The notes under the pieces: model-generated
Database searches by the model: none
Seen by the model: the letters and a program-made list of their open reading frames with translations, nothing else
Told to the model about the DNA's origin: nothing
Origin: Chloroflexota bacterium
Lineage (GTDB): Bacteria > Chloroflexota > Dehalococcoidia > UBA3495
Assembly (NCBI GenBank): GCA_002707185.1
Contig: PAMF01000069.1
Coordinates: 1-9,957, forward strand
Reading direction: 5' to 3'
Length of the DNA stretch: 9,957 nucleotides
Translations under genes and position numbers: made by a program
Part shown: positions 1 to 6,366 of the stretch, piece after piece
Layout of the letters: every line of letters starts with the position of its first letter
Numbering within the stretch: the stretch's first letter is position 1

Positions 1-2
1 GT

Positions 3-218
3 AGGAAAGAGTCAATTTATTTATCTACTAGGTCGTACGCTGTTGCATTTGAGGGAGCCGGAGCAGCTCGTGCCTGTGAATTTTCGATGATACCGTTTTT
101 AGAACTACGAGCTATTAGCGATTCTGCTGATGAGAATGCCAAGATAGATTTTTTTTTGAACATACCGTTGGCAATGGGCAACATAGGTACGATATTGGAA
201 TTTTTGGCAGAATCATGA
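3..218 (+). CDS. Nucleoside phosphorylase/nucleosidase family protein (MTA/SAH nucleosidase-like), 3' end only
   Basis: This is an open frame entering from the left edge, giving the last 71 residues before a TGA. The stretch AVAFEGAGAARACEF lines up with the AVEMEATAIAHVC segment of E. coli MTA/SAH nucleosidase. After it, PFLELRAISDSAD matches PFVVVRAISDVAD. The Glu in FEG (residue 17 of the fragment) corresponds to the ribose-binding Glu, and the Asp in ISD (residue 40) to the catalytic acid of the family. The family cleaves or phosphorolyses the N-glycosidic bond of 5'-methylthioadenosine, S-adenosylhomocysteine or related nucleosides in the cytoplasm. The Met of the MEx motif is Phe here and the N-terminal half is missing, so exact substrate (MTA/SAH, futalosine or another) cannot be decided. 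A T9 run at 149-157 lies inside the frame, but conserved sequence continues on both sides, so the gene looks intact. It converges on the minus-strand small gene that ends at 300. Confidence 0.82.
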   Translation, partial: RKESIYLSTRSYAVAFEGAGAARACEFSMIPFLELRAISDSADENAKIDFFLNIPLAMGNIGTILEFLAES

Positions 219-299
219 CTAGGAGTGCCAGTTTCATCAGAATTATGGCTTTTCCAACAGGACCCTCAACTGCGTAGCGTGGTGCTAGTTACTTGTGGT

Positions 300-518
300 T
301 TAATCGATTGGAGGTTCTGATTCGTTTCTGCTATCTAATCGCCAGCTACTTGGTCCATATTTTGAGGCATGCTCCTCGCAGACATAGCGTATAGATAAAA
401 TAGCAGTCCTGTTAGGCTCAAACAGGATTCCTTGATAATTCGCTGGCATTCTACCGCATATTATGCCAGTTTCATCATCAACCCATTCGCATGATGAAGG
501 TAGGAGTTTATTGGTCAA
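300..518 (-). CDS. Small cysteine-containing protein of unknown function, possible zinc-binding
   Basis: This is a 72-residue protein read from a TTG start. The start is supported by an AGGGA Shine-Dalgarno-like sequence 7 nt upstream; no ATG lies in that part of the frame. I do not recognise a named family. Three cysteines and a histidine are arranged C10-x10-C21-x25-C47-x2-H50, with the second pair in YVCEEHA. That spacing resembles small zinc-ribbon or treble-clef-like proteins, so zinc binding is plausible but unproven. There is no signal peptide or membrane segment, and the C-terminal 20 residues are polar and probably disordered. It is the last gene of the minus-strand run, 90 nt after the MBL-fold gene, and converges with the nucleosidase. 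A perfect AT-rich palindrome lies 38 nt upstream of its start. Function is unknown; a chance ORF is possible, but the cysteine pattern and the ribosome site argue for a gene. Confidence 0.55.
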   Translation of the reverse strand: MTNKLLPSSCEWVDDETGIICGRMPANYQGILFEPNRTAILSIRYVCEEHASKYGPSSWRLDSRNESEPPID

Positions 519-556
519 AAATCTTTCCCTGATAAGACTATTAAGGTCCTAAAGTT

Positions 557-575
557 GATATATATTCTATATATC
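557..575. repeat. Perfect AT-rich inverted repeat between two minus-strand genes
   Basis: The arms GATATATA (557-564) and TATATATC (568-575) are perfect complements around a 3-nt TTC centre. The element lies after the stop of the MBL-fold gene and 38 nt before the TTG start of the 72-residue gene. It has no GC-rich stem and no T tract on the minus strand, so it is not a standard intrinsic terminator. An operator or a weak hairpin is possible. AT-rich sequence makes such palindromes easier to obtain by chance. Confidence 0.4.
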
Positions 576-608
576 TTGATTTATTCTGTTATCCATTTAT
601 AAATGATG

Positions 609-1439
609 TTAAATAGCTTGCCAATATCGCTGGCTTTTAACGCGGACAATATTTCCGAATCCAGGTGCTGGCATGTGTACAGCCGCTACTAGGGTTCCGT
701 CTCTTTCAAGTTGTTCCATAAGAGAACGCCTAGTTATCCGAGTTTGGGCTGGATCCATATCTGCTCTCGAAACCCAATCAGTTTCATGCGCCTGTACAGG
801 ATTGTGAAGGACATCTCCGAGAACAAGTGCCTCCTCGCCGTTCGATGAAATCCTCAAGCTTGTATGCCCGGGGGTGTGACCTGGTGAGGGTACGGTGGTG
901 ATATGGTCAGTAATGGATTGTTCTCCGTCCATTAATTCCAATATACCAAGATCTTCAAGTGGCCATATACAATCAGGAGCGTTTGGAAATCGCTCTGTGA
1001 CTTCTGTGCTGTGACATATTTCCCAATCTGTTTTGCTTAGCCAGTATTTGGCATTAGGGAATGTGGGAGTGAATGTCCCGTTGGAAGATGTGAGATTCCA
1101 TCCTACGTGATCGCGGTGTGCGTGGGTCATTATTACCATATCTATTTCGGAGGGTTTAACTCCATGGGTATCCATACTTTTGAGTAACTCTCCCCAGGGA
1201 GTATCAGGGGTTGGCTTAGGTCCAAGGCCGGTATCAACTAAAACGGTTTTATCGCTCGATCTTATTAAAAAACAGGCCAGGTTGAATTGGACTTGATGAG
1301 TGGGAGTAAGCAGATCATGGTAAGGCTCCCAGTTTCCTTCTGGAATATCCGGAAAGAAATTACAAAGGTCGAAAGCTAATAAGCCGTCAGAGAGAGATGT
1401 TATCTCTATATCGCCCACGGTTACTTTATTATCGGGCAT
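609..1439 (-). CDS. MBL-fold metallohydrolase (lactonase/esterase-like)
   Basis: This is a 276-residue protein of the metallo-beta-lactamase fold. The metal motif THAHRDH is complete (His106, His108, Asp110, His111). It is followed by SPGHTPGHTS near residues 185-193, an Asp in LGDVLH (Asp209) and a late His in VHMPAPGFG (His255), the usual dinuclear zinc set in order. The beta-strand segment FLIRSSDKTVLVDTGLG is typical of the quorum-quenching lactonase / methyl-parathion-hydrolase side of the superfamily. Hydrolysis of an ester, lactone or organophosphate-type bond in the cytoplasm is therefore likely; no signal peptide is visible. The frame is open 8 codons further upstream (from 1463), but the start at 1439 has a full AAGGAGG 5 nt upstream and is preferred. 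It lies 48 nt downstream of the serine hydrolase, suggesting co-transcription and perhaps successive hydrolytic steps. The substrate cannot be read from sequence. Confidence 0.9.
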   Translation of the reverse strand: MPDNKVTVGDIEITSLSDGLLAFDLCNFFPDIPEGNWEPYHDLLTPTHQVQFNLACFLIRSSDKTVLVDTGLGPKPTPDTPWGELLKSMDTHGVKPSEIDMVIMTHAHRDHVGWNLTSSNGTFTPTFPNAKYWLSKTDWEICHSTEVTERFPNAPDCIWPLEDLGILELMDGEQSITDHITTVPSPGHTPGHTSLRISSNGEEALVLGDVLHNPVQAHETDWVSRADMDPAQTRITRRSLMEQLERDGTLVAAVHMPAPGFGNIVRVKSQRYWQAI

Positions 1440-1444
1440 ACGAG

Positions 1445-1451
1445 CCTCCTT
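1445..1451 (-). promoter_or_regulatory. Ribosome binding site that fixes the MBL-fold start
   Basis: AAGGAGG on the minus strand, 5 nt before the ATG at 1439, is a full match to the anti-SD core. It argues against the longer in-frame start at 1463. Confidence 0.8.
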
Positions 1452-1487
1452 GCTATAATCCAATTAGTAAATTTTTAGTCCCGTATG

Positions 1488-2588
1488 TTAGCGGCAAGCT
1501 TTTCGGACTGCGAGAGATATGGCTTCCAATCTCGGATTATTAGTTTTGTTAGAGCGGAATCCGTTTGTTATAAAAGCTAGGGCTAGGCCTGATTCAGGGT
1601 CAGCCCACCCGATAGACGTGCCGGCGCCACCATGTCCAAAGGTCTGAGATCCTTCACAGTCTGAGGCTCCCATTCGTTTGTCAGCCAACACTAATCCAAG
1701 GGACCGACGCATGTGTTGAACTAACGTGTGGTCGAGTCCTTCAACTTGCAATTTGGTTACTTCTCTGATTGTACTGGGTTTCATAATTTGCACGCCATCT
1801 AATGTGCCGCCGGATCCCATCATAGCGTAGAATCGAGCCAAGTCTCGGGCAGTCGCTATACCACCTCCTGCGGGTTGGACTGCTTGATGCACGCCCGGGT
1901 GATTATAGGTAGTAACCATCCCAGGGCGATCACAATCTTCCATCGCATGAAGTTTTGCTACACGAGGTTCGAACTCTTCAGGCATGCCCACATATGTATC
2001 GTCCATCCCGAGTGGCCCTGTAATTTCGTCCCGTAGGAATTGGTTAAATGGACGGCCGTCGATTCGTCGTACGAGCTCCCCGATCATCCATCCGTAATTA
2101 CGCGGATGGTAAGCCATAACCTGCCCAGGAGCGAATTCGGGCGTAATATTTTCCATGGCAGTCACAACTGCTTCCCAATCTAGCCATTTTCTCCATGTTA
2201 GCTCACTCGGTGTTTCCGGAAAGCCGCCCTGGTGGCTTAGGATGTGACGAATCGTGATCTGGTCTTTATTGTTTTTGGCAAAAGTTGGCCAATGTTGCGC
2301 TACCCTGTCATCCCAGGAAAGCAGGCCCCTTTCCCATAATATATGGAGACATGCAGCAGTCATTGCCTTGGTAGAAGAAAATAGCACGAACATGGAATCG
2401 GCTTGGACGGGAGTTAGGTTCTCTTGGCTGGCTATTCCGCCGTGGAGGTCTAATACCAAAGTTCCCTGCCGATATACCGCTAGAAGGGCGCCGGGGTGTA
2501 GTTCTTGTTTGATTTGCTCCTCAAAAAGGACTTTTACTTTGTTTAGGTCTGAGGCGTCCATTTTTGCAGTATCCGGTGCTACAACCAT
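1488..2588 (-). CDS. Beta-lactamase-fold serine hydrolase (class C / family VIII esterase type)
   Basis: This 366-residue protein belongs to the beta-lactamase/transpeptidase-like family (EstB/family VIII esterases, class C relatives). The nucleophile motif SSTK is at residues 71-74 (Ser71, Lys74). The second-motif Tyr is in AYHPRNYG (Tyr160), where esterases often carry YHxxT/N. The third box is HGGAGT (from His319), replacing the KTG of true beta-lactamases. This set points to an esterase or lactone/amide hydrolase more than an antibiotic-resistance enzyme. No signal peptide is seen, so it is probably cytoplasmic. The frame is open up to a TTG at 2615, but that codon has no SD; the ATG at 2588 has AGGAG 8 nt upstream and is chosen. 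It lies 57 nt downstream of oxidoreductase A and 48 nt upstream of the MBL-fold hydrolase. Function on an ester or lactone made by the neighbouring oxygenases is inference. Confidence 0.9.
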   Translation of the reverse strand: MVVAPDTAKMDASDLNKVKVLFEEQIKQELHPGALLAVYRQGTLVLDLHGGIASQENLTPVQADSMFVLFSSTKAMTAACLHILWERGLLSWDDRVAQHWPTFAKNNKDQITIRHILSHQGGFPETPSELTWRKWLDWEAVVTAMENITPEFAPGQVMAYHPRNYGWMIGELVRRIDGRPFNQFLRDEITGPLGMDDTYVGMPEEFEPRVAKLHAMEDCDRPGMVTTYNHPGVHQAVQPAGGGIATARDLARFYAMMGSGGTLDGVQIMKPSTIREVTKLQVEGLDHTLVQHMRRSLGLVLADKRMGASDCEGSQTFGHGGAGTSIGWADPESGLALAFITNGFRSNKTNNPRLEAISLAVRKACR

Positions 2589-2596
2589 TATTATTG

Positions 2597-2601
2597 CTCC
2601 T
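2597..2601 (-). promoter_or_regulatory. Ribosome binding site that decides the serine hydrolase start
   Basis: AGGAG on the minus strand lies 8 nt before the ATG at 2588. The alternative TTG nine codons upstream is preceded by CCCTCAAGATA, which has no SD character. Confidence 0.65.
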
Positions 2602-2645
2602 GTGCGTTTGGACAATATCTTGAGGGCCGGTCTCTTGTCAGAGGT

Positions 2646-3836
2646 CTAGCTTGATCGTGAGCTCGATCTTTTTTGAGATTTGAATTTGGGTAGGATATCT
2701 TGGCCAATCCATTCTAACTGTTCCAATGTTGCGGATAATGGCATTCCCATGCTTGTTACACCCAGGTTTACTTCCTCTAACCCCGGATATCTCTTCTGTA
2801 CCTCAAGCAATTGATCCGATACAGCTTCTGCTGTGCCGCAAAACCAGGAGCCTGCTTTAACCCCATCTTCTATAGTCGGGATGCCCGCAGCCCTCGCACG
2901 TTTGGGATCAGTTAAAGCATCTAGTTGAGCTTCGGTCAAGCCCGGAACGAACCCGAGAGGTCCAAACATTTTTATTCTTTCTTCTAGCCATGGTCGGACT
3001 TGGTCCATAGCAATTTGTTCTGAATCGGCTATATGTACTGAGTATCCGATAATTAGATCTCCACCGAGTTCAGTCTCTTTCCCATGTTTGGCGAGAGTAT
3101 CCTGCCATCGTTTAACTACTTCGTCACTTGCGCCACCGGCCGCGGCGCCTCCACCAATGAATCCTTTAATTCCATGTTTGGCCATGAAATCCATGGCTCT
3201 CTGGCTAGCGCTTACGATTGGCTGCCAACATTCTACTGGCAAGGTTCTAGGCCTGGGAACCAAAGTGATTTCTTCAAGTTGGTACCCTCGGTAGGGAACC
3301 TTGGGGGGAAGATCGTAATGCTTACCGTGATGAGAGAATGAACGTTGATTAAATGCTTTGAATAGTATTTCCACCTGCTCTTCGAACAATTCTCGGTTGG
3401 CCTCTCCATCAAGAATAGGCGCGCCAAATGTCTCAACTTCCCTGCTATGGTACCCTCGCGCAACTCCGAAACGGATCCTGCCATTCGTAAGTCTGTCAGC
3501 AGTCGCATAATCTTCTGCTAACCTTAATGGGTGCCACATGGGATTAACGTTAAAGCCACATCCAAACTTCAAATTTTTGGTTAAATGCGCTAGATGGACG
3601 TATAGTAAAAGCAGGTTGGGGATTACTTCGTATCCCTCGTGTTGAAAATGATGCTCCGCGGACCAAAAGGTGTCATAACCTAATCTGTCCATGGTTTTAC
3701 AAATCTGTTCGGTCTTATCAAATATGGAAGCTAGGTGTTCGTCCGAAAGTCGGCGTTCGTTAGCTGGAACCCCTTCTAGGCCGATATTTTCCATATCAAC
3801 ATTTCCGGCAAATAAACTACTAAACTTAGTAATCAC
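2646..3836 (-). CDS. Luciferase-like flavin-dependent oxidoreductase A (LLM class)
   Basis: This 396-residue protein is a bacterial-luciferase-like TIM-barrel oxidoreductase. Diagnostic segments in order are AEHHFQHEGYE (60-70), the substrate/flavin-side EHH seen in alkanal-monooxygenase relatives; NGRIRFGVARGY (118-129); and EQLEWIGQDILPKF (372-385) at the C-terminal helix. The family uses FMNH2 or F420H2, often with O2, for monooxygenation of aldehydes, sulfonates, sulfones, cyclic ketones and others; the substrate here is unknown. The start is GTG with GGAGGG 6 nt upstream (3843-3848). Odd points are a glycine-alanine-rich loop around residues 227-239 and an 11-residue basic, serine-rich tail (386-396) after the usual end. 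It is cytoplasmic, with no signal peptide. It sits between the MFS gene (84 nt upstream) and the serine hydrolase (57 nt downstream), consistent with a shared catabolic unit. Confidence 0.9.
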   Translation of the reverse strand: MITKFSSLFAGNVDMENIGLEGVPANERRLSDEHLASIFDKTEQICKTMDRLGYDTFWSAEHHFQHEGYEVIPNLLLLYVHLAHLTKNLKFGCGFNVNPMWHPLRLAEDYATADRLTNGRIRFGVARGYHSREVETFGAPILDGEANRELFEEQVEILFKAFNQRSFSHHGKHYDLPPKVPYRGYQLEEITLVPRPRTLPVECWQPIVSASQRAMDFMAKHGIKGFIGGGAAAGGASDEVVKRWQDTLAKHGKETELGGDLIIGYSVHIADSEQIAMDQVRPWLEERIKMFGPLGFVPGLTEAQLDALTDPKRARAAGIPTIEDGVKAGSWFCGTAEAVSDQLLEVQKRYPGLEEVNLGVTSMGMPLSATLEQLEWIGQDILPKFKSQKRSSSRSS

Positions 3837-3842
3837 AGTAGT

Positions 3843-3848
3843 CCCTCC
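3843..3848 (-). promoter_or_regulatory. Ribosome binding site supporting a GTG start for oxidoreductase A
   Basis: GGAGGG on the minus strand lies 6 nt before the GTG at 3836. It supports this start over the in-frame ATG that encodes Met15. Confidence 0.7.
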
Positions 3849-3892
3849 ATGTTTGATAATCTTAATTCTTGAGATTCATAGCTATGATACAA

Positions 3893-3917
3893 GATGTTAG
3901 CGGATAGGACCAACATC
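3893..3917 (-). other. Weak hairpin after the MFS stop
   Basis: On the minus strand, GATGTT and AACATC can pair 3 nt after the MFS stop codon, with an inner GG/CC pair possible in the loop. The stem is short and no real T tract follows, so this is at best a poor terminator. Confidence 0.2.
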
Positions 3918-3920
3918 CAG

Positions 3921-5180
3921 TTAAGTTCGTATCAGAGAATTTAAATTCCTGACTTTGGAGCTGAATGTGAAAGCAAGGGATGTGAAAGCTGCGACTGCAA
4001 ATCCACCCGTAGCTACCGCATAAGGTGCTGTGATAAAGCTGGCTAATGTTCCAACTTGCATTCCGCCAATGGGTAATATGTTCCAAGACATACCGAAAAA
4101 ACCCATTACCCTGCCCCGCATGTTGTCTGGCACCAATAGCTGTAGAGAACTTTGTATGGATATCATGTACGTGGAACTAGTTAGCCCGATAACGAGCATT
4201 AACAACAGCGCTATCCCATAAGATGGTAGGAACCGAGAGGTCAAACCAAACGCGGCTATGGACAAACCAAATCCAATTCCTCCGCCGATAACTAAAACAC
4301 TCTTGTTATTGATGGTTTTTGCGGTTCCCAGCCATACGGTGGTGACTAACGACCCTACCCCACTGATACTTAATAGCCAGCCTTGCCCGATTGTTCCAAT
4401 TTTCAAAATGTCGATTGCGAAAACCGGCATTAAGTATATGTAAGAAATCCCAAAGAAACTGTTGAAGAAAGTCATGACGATCAAAAATGGGAAAGGGGAA
4501 TTTCTTCTGATAAAGTTGAAACCCTCCAGCATCTCTTTAGCGGGACTTACTCTTGTTGCAGCAACTGAAGGTATCGGCTTCAGGCTATATATAAAATAAG
4601 CCATGAGAGCGAACCCGAAAGATGCTGCAAAAAATGCGAATGCTGGGTTAAAAACGGCGATAATGATACCTGCGGCGGCCGGAGCTATGATTCGGGTACC
4701 TGACCAAATAGCCGAGTTTAATGCCACTGCGCTCACGAGCGCCGAACGGGGAACTAAATGCGGAAAAAGAGCTCTCCTTGCCGACTGATCAAAGGCCTCG
4801 ACTGAACCCACGAGAAACGCTATAAATAGGCAGTGCCAGGCATTCACCATGCCTAGCCAAGTAAGTATTGCTAGGCAGACAAGTAATAATGCAGTGATGG
4901 TTTGGGTGAAAACAACTAATCGACGCTTGTCCCACCGGTCTGCATATACTCCTCCCAAAGGATTTAGGAGTATAGCCGGTATTCCCGAAGATAGACCAAG
5001 CAATCCAAGGAAGATAGGGGATTCCGTTAGGTGATGGACTAGCACAATCTGACCAAACTGCATCATCTGGAATCCGCTTACCGAAGCCAGCATTCCTACC
5101 CAAAATGACCGATATTCTGGGTATAGGAATGCTGGAGGAAGGGATTGTTTCAGCTTGGCGCGAGTTCTATTTAATGTCAC
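3921..5180 (-). CDS. MFS transporter, MFS_3 / DHA3-type (EntS-like) exporter
   Basis: This 419-residue integral membrane protein has about 12 hydrophobic segments and a central cytoplasmic loop near residues 200-225. The loop-2/3 motif A is present as GGVYADRWDKRR (about 76-87), and a related motif in the second half reads NMRGRVMGFFGM (about 353-364). These features and the length fit the MFS_3 family, which includes EntS-type exporters of small organic molecules; transport is driven by the proton gradient. Direction and substrate cannot be deduced. Start choice: TTG, TTG and GTG codons are consecutive at 5186-5178. The AGGAAGGG at 5187-5194 abuts the first and is 6 nt from the GTG, so the GTG is preferred. 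It lies between oxidoreductases B and A, suggesting uptake or efflux of their substrate or product. An inverted repeat 30 nt upstream of the start may be a regulatory site. Confidence 0.88.
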   Translation of the reverse strand: MTLNRTRAKLKQSLPPAFLYPEYRSFWVGMLASVSGFQMMQFGQIVLVHHLTESPIFLGLLGLSSGIPAILLNPLGGVYADRWDKRRLVVFTQTITALLLVCLAILTWLGMVNAWHCLFIAFLVGSVEAFDQSARRALFPHLVPRSALVSAVALNSAIWSGTRIIAPAAAGIIIAVFNPAFAFFAASFGFALMAYFIYSLKPIPSVAATRVSPAKEMLEGFNFIRRNSPFPFLIVMTFFNSFFGISYIYLMPVFAIDILKIGTIGQGWLLSISGVGSLVTTVWLGTAKTINNKSVLVIGGGIGFGLSIAAFGLTSRFLPSYGIALLLMLVIGLTSSTYMISIQSSLQLLVPDNMRGRVMGFFGMSWNILPIGGMQVGTLASFITAPYAVATGGFAVAAFTSLAFTFSSKVRNLNSLIRT

Positions 5181-5209
5181 CAACAACCCTTCCTATTTTG
5201 CTTTTCAAC

Positions 5210-5256
5210 ACAGACTTAAGGAAAGCATTACGTGTGAGCCGCCACTTTAGGTCTGT
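5210..5256. repeat. 12-bp inverted repeat upstream of the MFS gene
   Basis: The arms ACAGACTTAAGG (5210-5221) and CTTTAGGTCTGT (5245-5256) pair over 12 positions around a 23-nt spacer; ten are Watson-Crick. The other two are G-T pairs on the plus strand and A-C mismatches on the minus strand, so RNA pairing would be better on the plus strand although both flanking genes are on the minus. It starts 30 nt upstream of the MFS GTG codon. It may be an operator for a dimeric regulator, or the remnant of a terminator after oxidoreductase B. Confidence 0.4.
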
Positions 5257-5294
5257 TACGAATTCAATTTCTGAATATAGCGGTTTCGAGCCCA

Positions 5295-6221
5295 CTAGTT
5301 GTGAAACTTAGGTAGTATCTCTTGTCCCATGATCTCGAGTTGTTCCATCGATTCTTCCGAAGTGCAAAGGGGGCGCACTACAAACTTGTATCCCCCAGCG
5401 TCGACGTAATCTTGTATTAGTTCGGCCACTTGTTCTGTGTTTCCTATCGCACTAAATTCCGTAAAATGAGCATCGGGACGGTGGCGTGTTACGAATTGGT
5501 GGGTCTTTTCGACTCCCGATTTTCGATCAGGAGTTATGTAATAACCAATTAGAACACCTACATGATCTTGCTCGATTTCTCGTTCGCATTTTTCTGCGGT
5601 TTCAAATAATATCTCTCTACCCTTTCTAACTTCCTCCGGGGTTGCACTAGAGACAAGCCAGCCGTCGCCAACCCTACCAACTCGCCGTGCTGCAGCAGCA
5701 CTACGGCCTCCGATCCAGACAGGAGGCGAAGGTTGGAGGAAAGGTTTGGGAGTTATGGTAATGTCGTGGCAGCTAAAGAATTGGCCTTCATGAGTTACAT
5801 TCTCTTCTTGCCATAATCTTCGCATCAAGCCGATGGCTTCGTCGGTCCTCTGAGCCCGGTCCCCTTTAGGAACACCACAGGCTTCATATTCTTCGGGCTC
5901 TTCTTGACCCAGACCAACTGCAGGGAAAAATCTGCCTTGCGAGAGGTAATCCAATGTCGCTACTTGTTTGGCAAGAATTACCGGGTTGCGTAAGGGCAGG
6001 GCTAATACACTGGTGCCAAATTTTAATCGGTCCGAATATGCCGCGACCATTGATAGTGCTATCATGGGTTCTAGGTTAAATCTTTCGCTTACTATACGGT
6101 CACTCAGCCAAATGGAGTCATATCCGAAGTCGTCGCCGACTTTGACTAATTTCTTAAGGAATTCAGGGTCGTCGCCACCCTGTCCAAAAGCACCGGGAAC
6201 GTATCCAATGGCTACACTCAT
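5295..6221 (-). CDS. Luciferase-like oxidoreductase B (LLM class, possibly F420-dependent)
   Basis: This 308-residue single-domain TIM-barrel protein belongs to the luciferase-like family, in the shorter form common among F420-dependent members. The segments are GYDSIWLSDRI (33-43), where F420 or FMN relatives carry SDH or SDR; SQGRFFPAVGLG (94-105); PPVWIGGRSAAAARR (166-180), a phosphate-side strand and loop of the barrel; and a C-terminal EQLEIMGQEILPKF that matches oxidoreductase A at 11 of 14 positions. It catalyses an oxidoreduction with FMN or F420; neither cofactor nor substrate can be settled from the sequence. The ATG at 6221 has GAGGGG 5 nt upstream. Upstream lie a perfect 14-bp palindrome and a TATAAT box, so it may have its own regulated promoter. 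The MFS gene follows about 114 nt downstream. Confidence 0.88.
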   Translation of the reverse strand: MSVAIGYVPGAFGQGGDDPEFLKKLVKVGDDFGYDSIWLSDRIVSERFNLEPMIALSMVAAYSDRLKFGTSVLALPLRNPVILAKQVATLDYLSQGRFFPAVGLGQEEPEEYEACGVPKGDRAQRTDEAIGLMRRLWQEENVTHEGQFFSCHDITITPKPFLQPSPPVWIGGRSAAAARRVGRVGDGWLVSSATPEEVRKGREILFETAEKCEREIEQDHVGVLIGYYITPDRKSGVEKTHQFVTRHRPDAHFTEFSAIGNTEQVAELIQDYVDAGGYKFVVRPLCTSEESMEQLEIMGQEILPKFHN

Positions 6222-6236
6222 TCTTTCCCCTCGTTA

Positions 6237-6250
6237 AGTTATCGATAACT
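6237..6250. promoter_or_regulatory. Perfect 14-bp palindrome, candidate operator of oxidoreductase B
   Basis: AGTTATCGATAACT is fully self-complementary. It lies 15 nt upstream of the ATG of oxidoreductase B, and just downstream of a TATAAT box at 6265-6270 on the same strand. That is the position expected for a repressor site near the transcription start. Chance palindromes of this length are expected about once per 10-20 kb, so position is the main argument. Confidence 0.4.
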
Positions 6251-6264
6251 ACTGACTCCACTAA

Positions 6265-6270
6265 ATTATA
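6265..6270 (-). promoter_or_regulatory. Candidate -10 box (TATAAT) for oxidoreductase B
   Basis: The hexamer TATAAT on the minus strand is a full sigma70 -10 match, 43 nt upstream of the ATG at 6221. No convincing -35 hexamer is found 16-18 nt upstream (TAGGCC at 17 nt) and no extended -10 TG is present. The call is therefore weak unless an activator helps. Confidence 0.3.
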
Positions 6271-6366
6271 GTTCAAACTCTAATTAAGGCCTAGGAATAA
6301 TTGTAGAGTCCTTAGTATTTGACTGAAATCAAGGTAAAGCTCAAAGTTATGTAACAGCTTCAGGTT

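Noticed and set aside
149..157. T9 homopolymer in the nucleosidase, possible phase-variation or sequencing frameshift site
   Set aside because: Family-like sequence continues in the same frame on both sides up to a sensible stop, so there is no sign of a shift.
1488..2588. Annotation of the serine hydrolase as a beta-lactamase resistance gene
   Set aside because: It has HGGAG in place of KTG, a YHxxN second motif and no signal peptide. It sits among catabolic genes, and esterase-type function is more likely.
2254..2649. Plus-strand 131-codon open frame
   Set aside because: It lies antisense to the serine hydrolase, whose catalytic motifs are intact. It shows no domain or SD of its own.
3858..3876. 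AT-rich stem AATCTTA / TTGAGATT upstream of oxidoreductase A
   Set aside because: It is a short stem with a wobble, no T tract and no good relation to a promoter. It is within chance for AT-rich intergenic DNA.
4789..5103. Minus-strand 104-codon open frame within the MFS gene
   Set aside because: It is an alternate frame of the same strand inside a clear MFS protein. Its composition is not that of a membrane protein or of any recognised domain.
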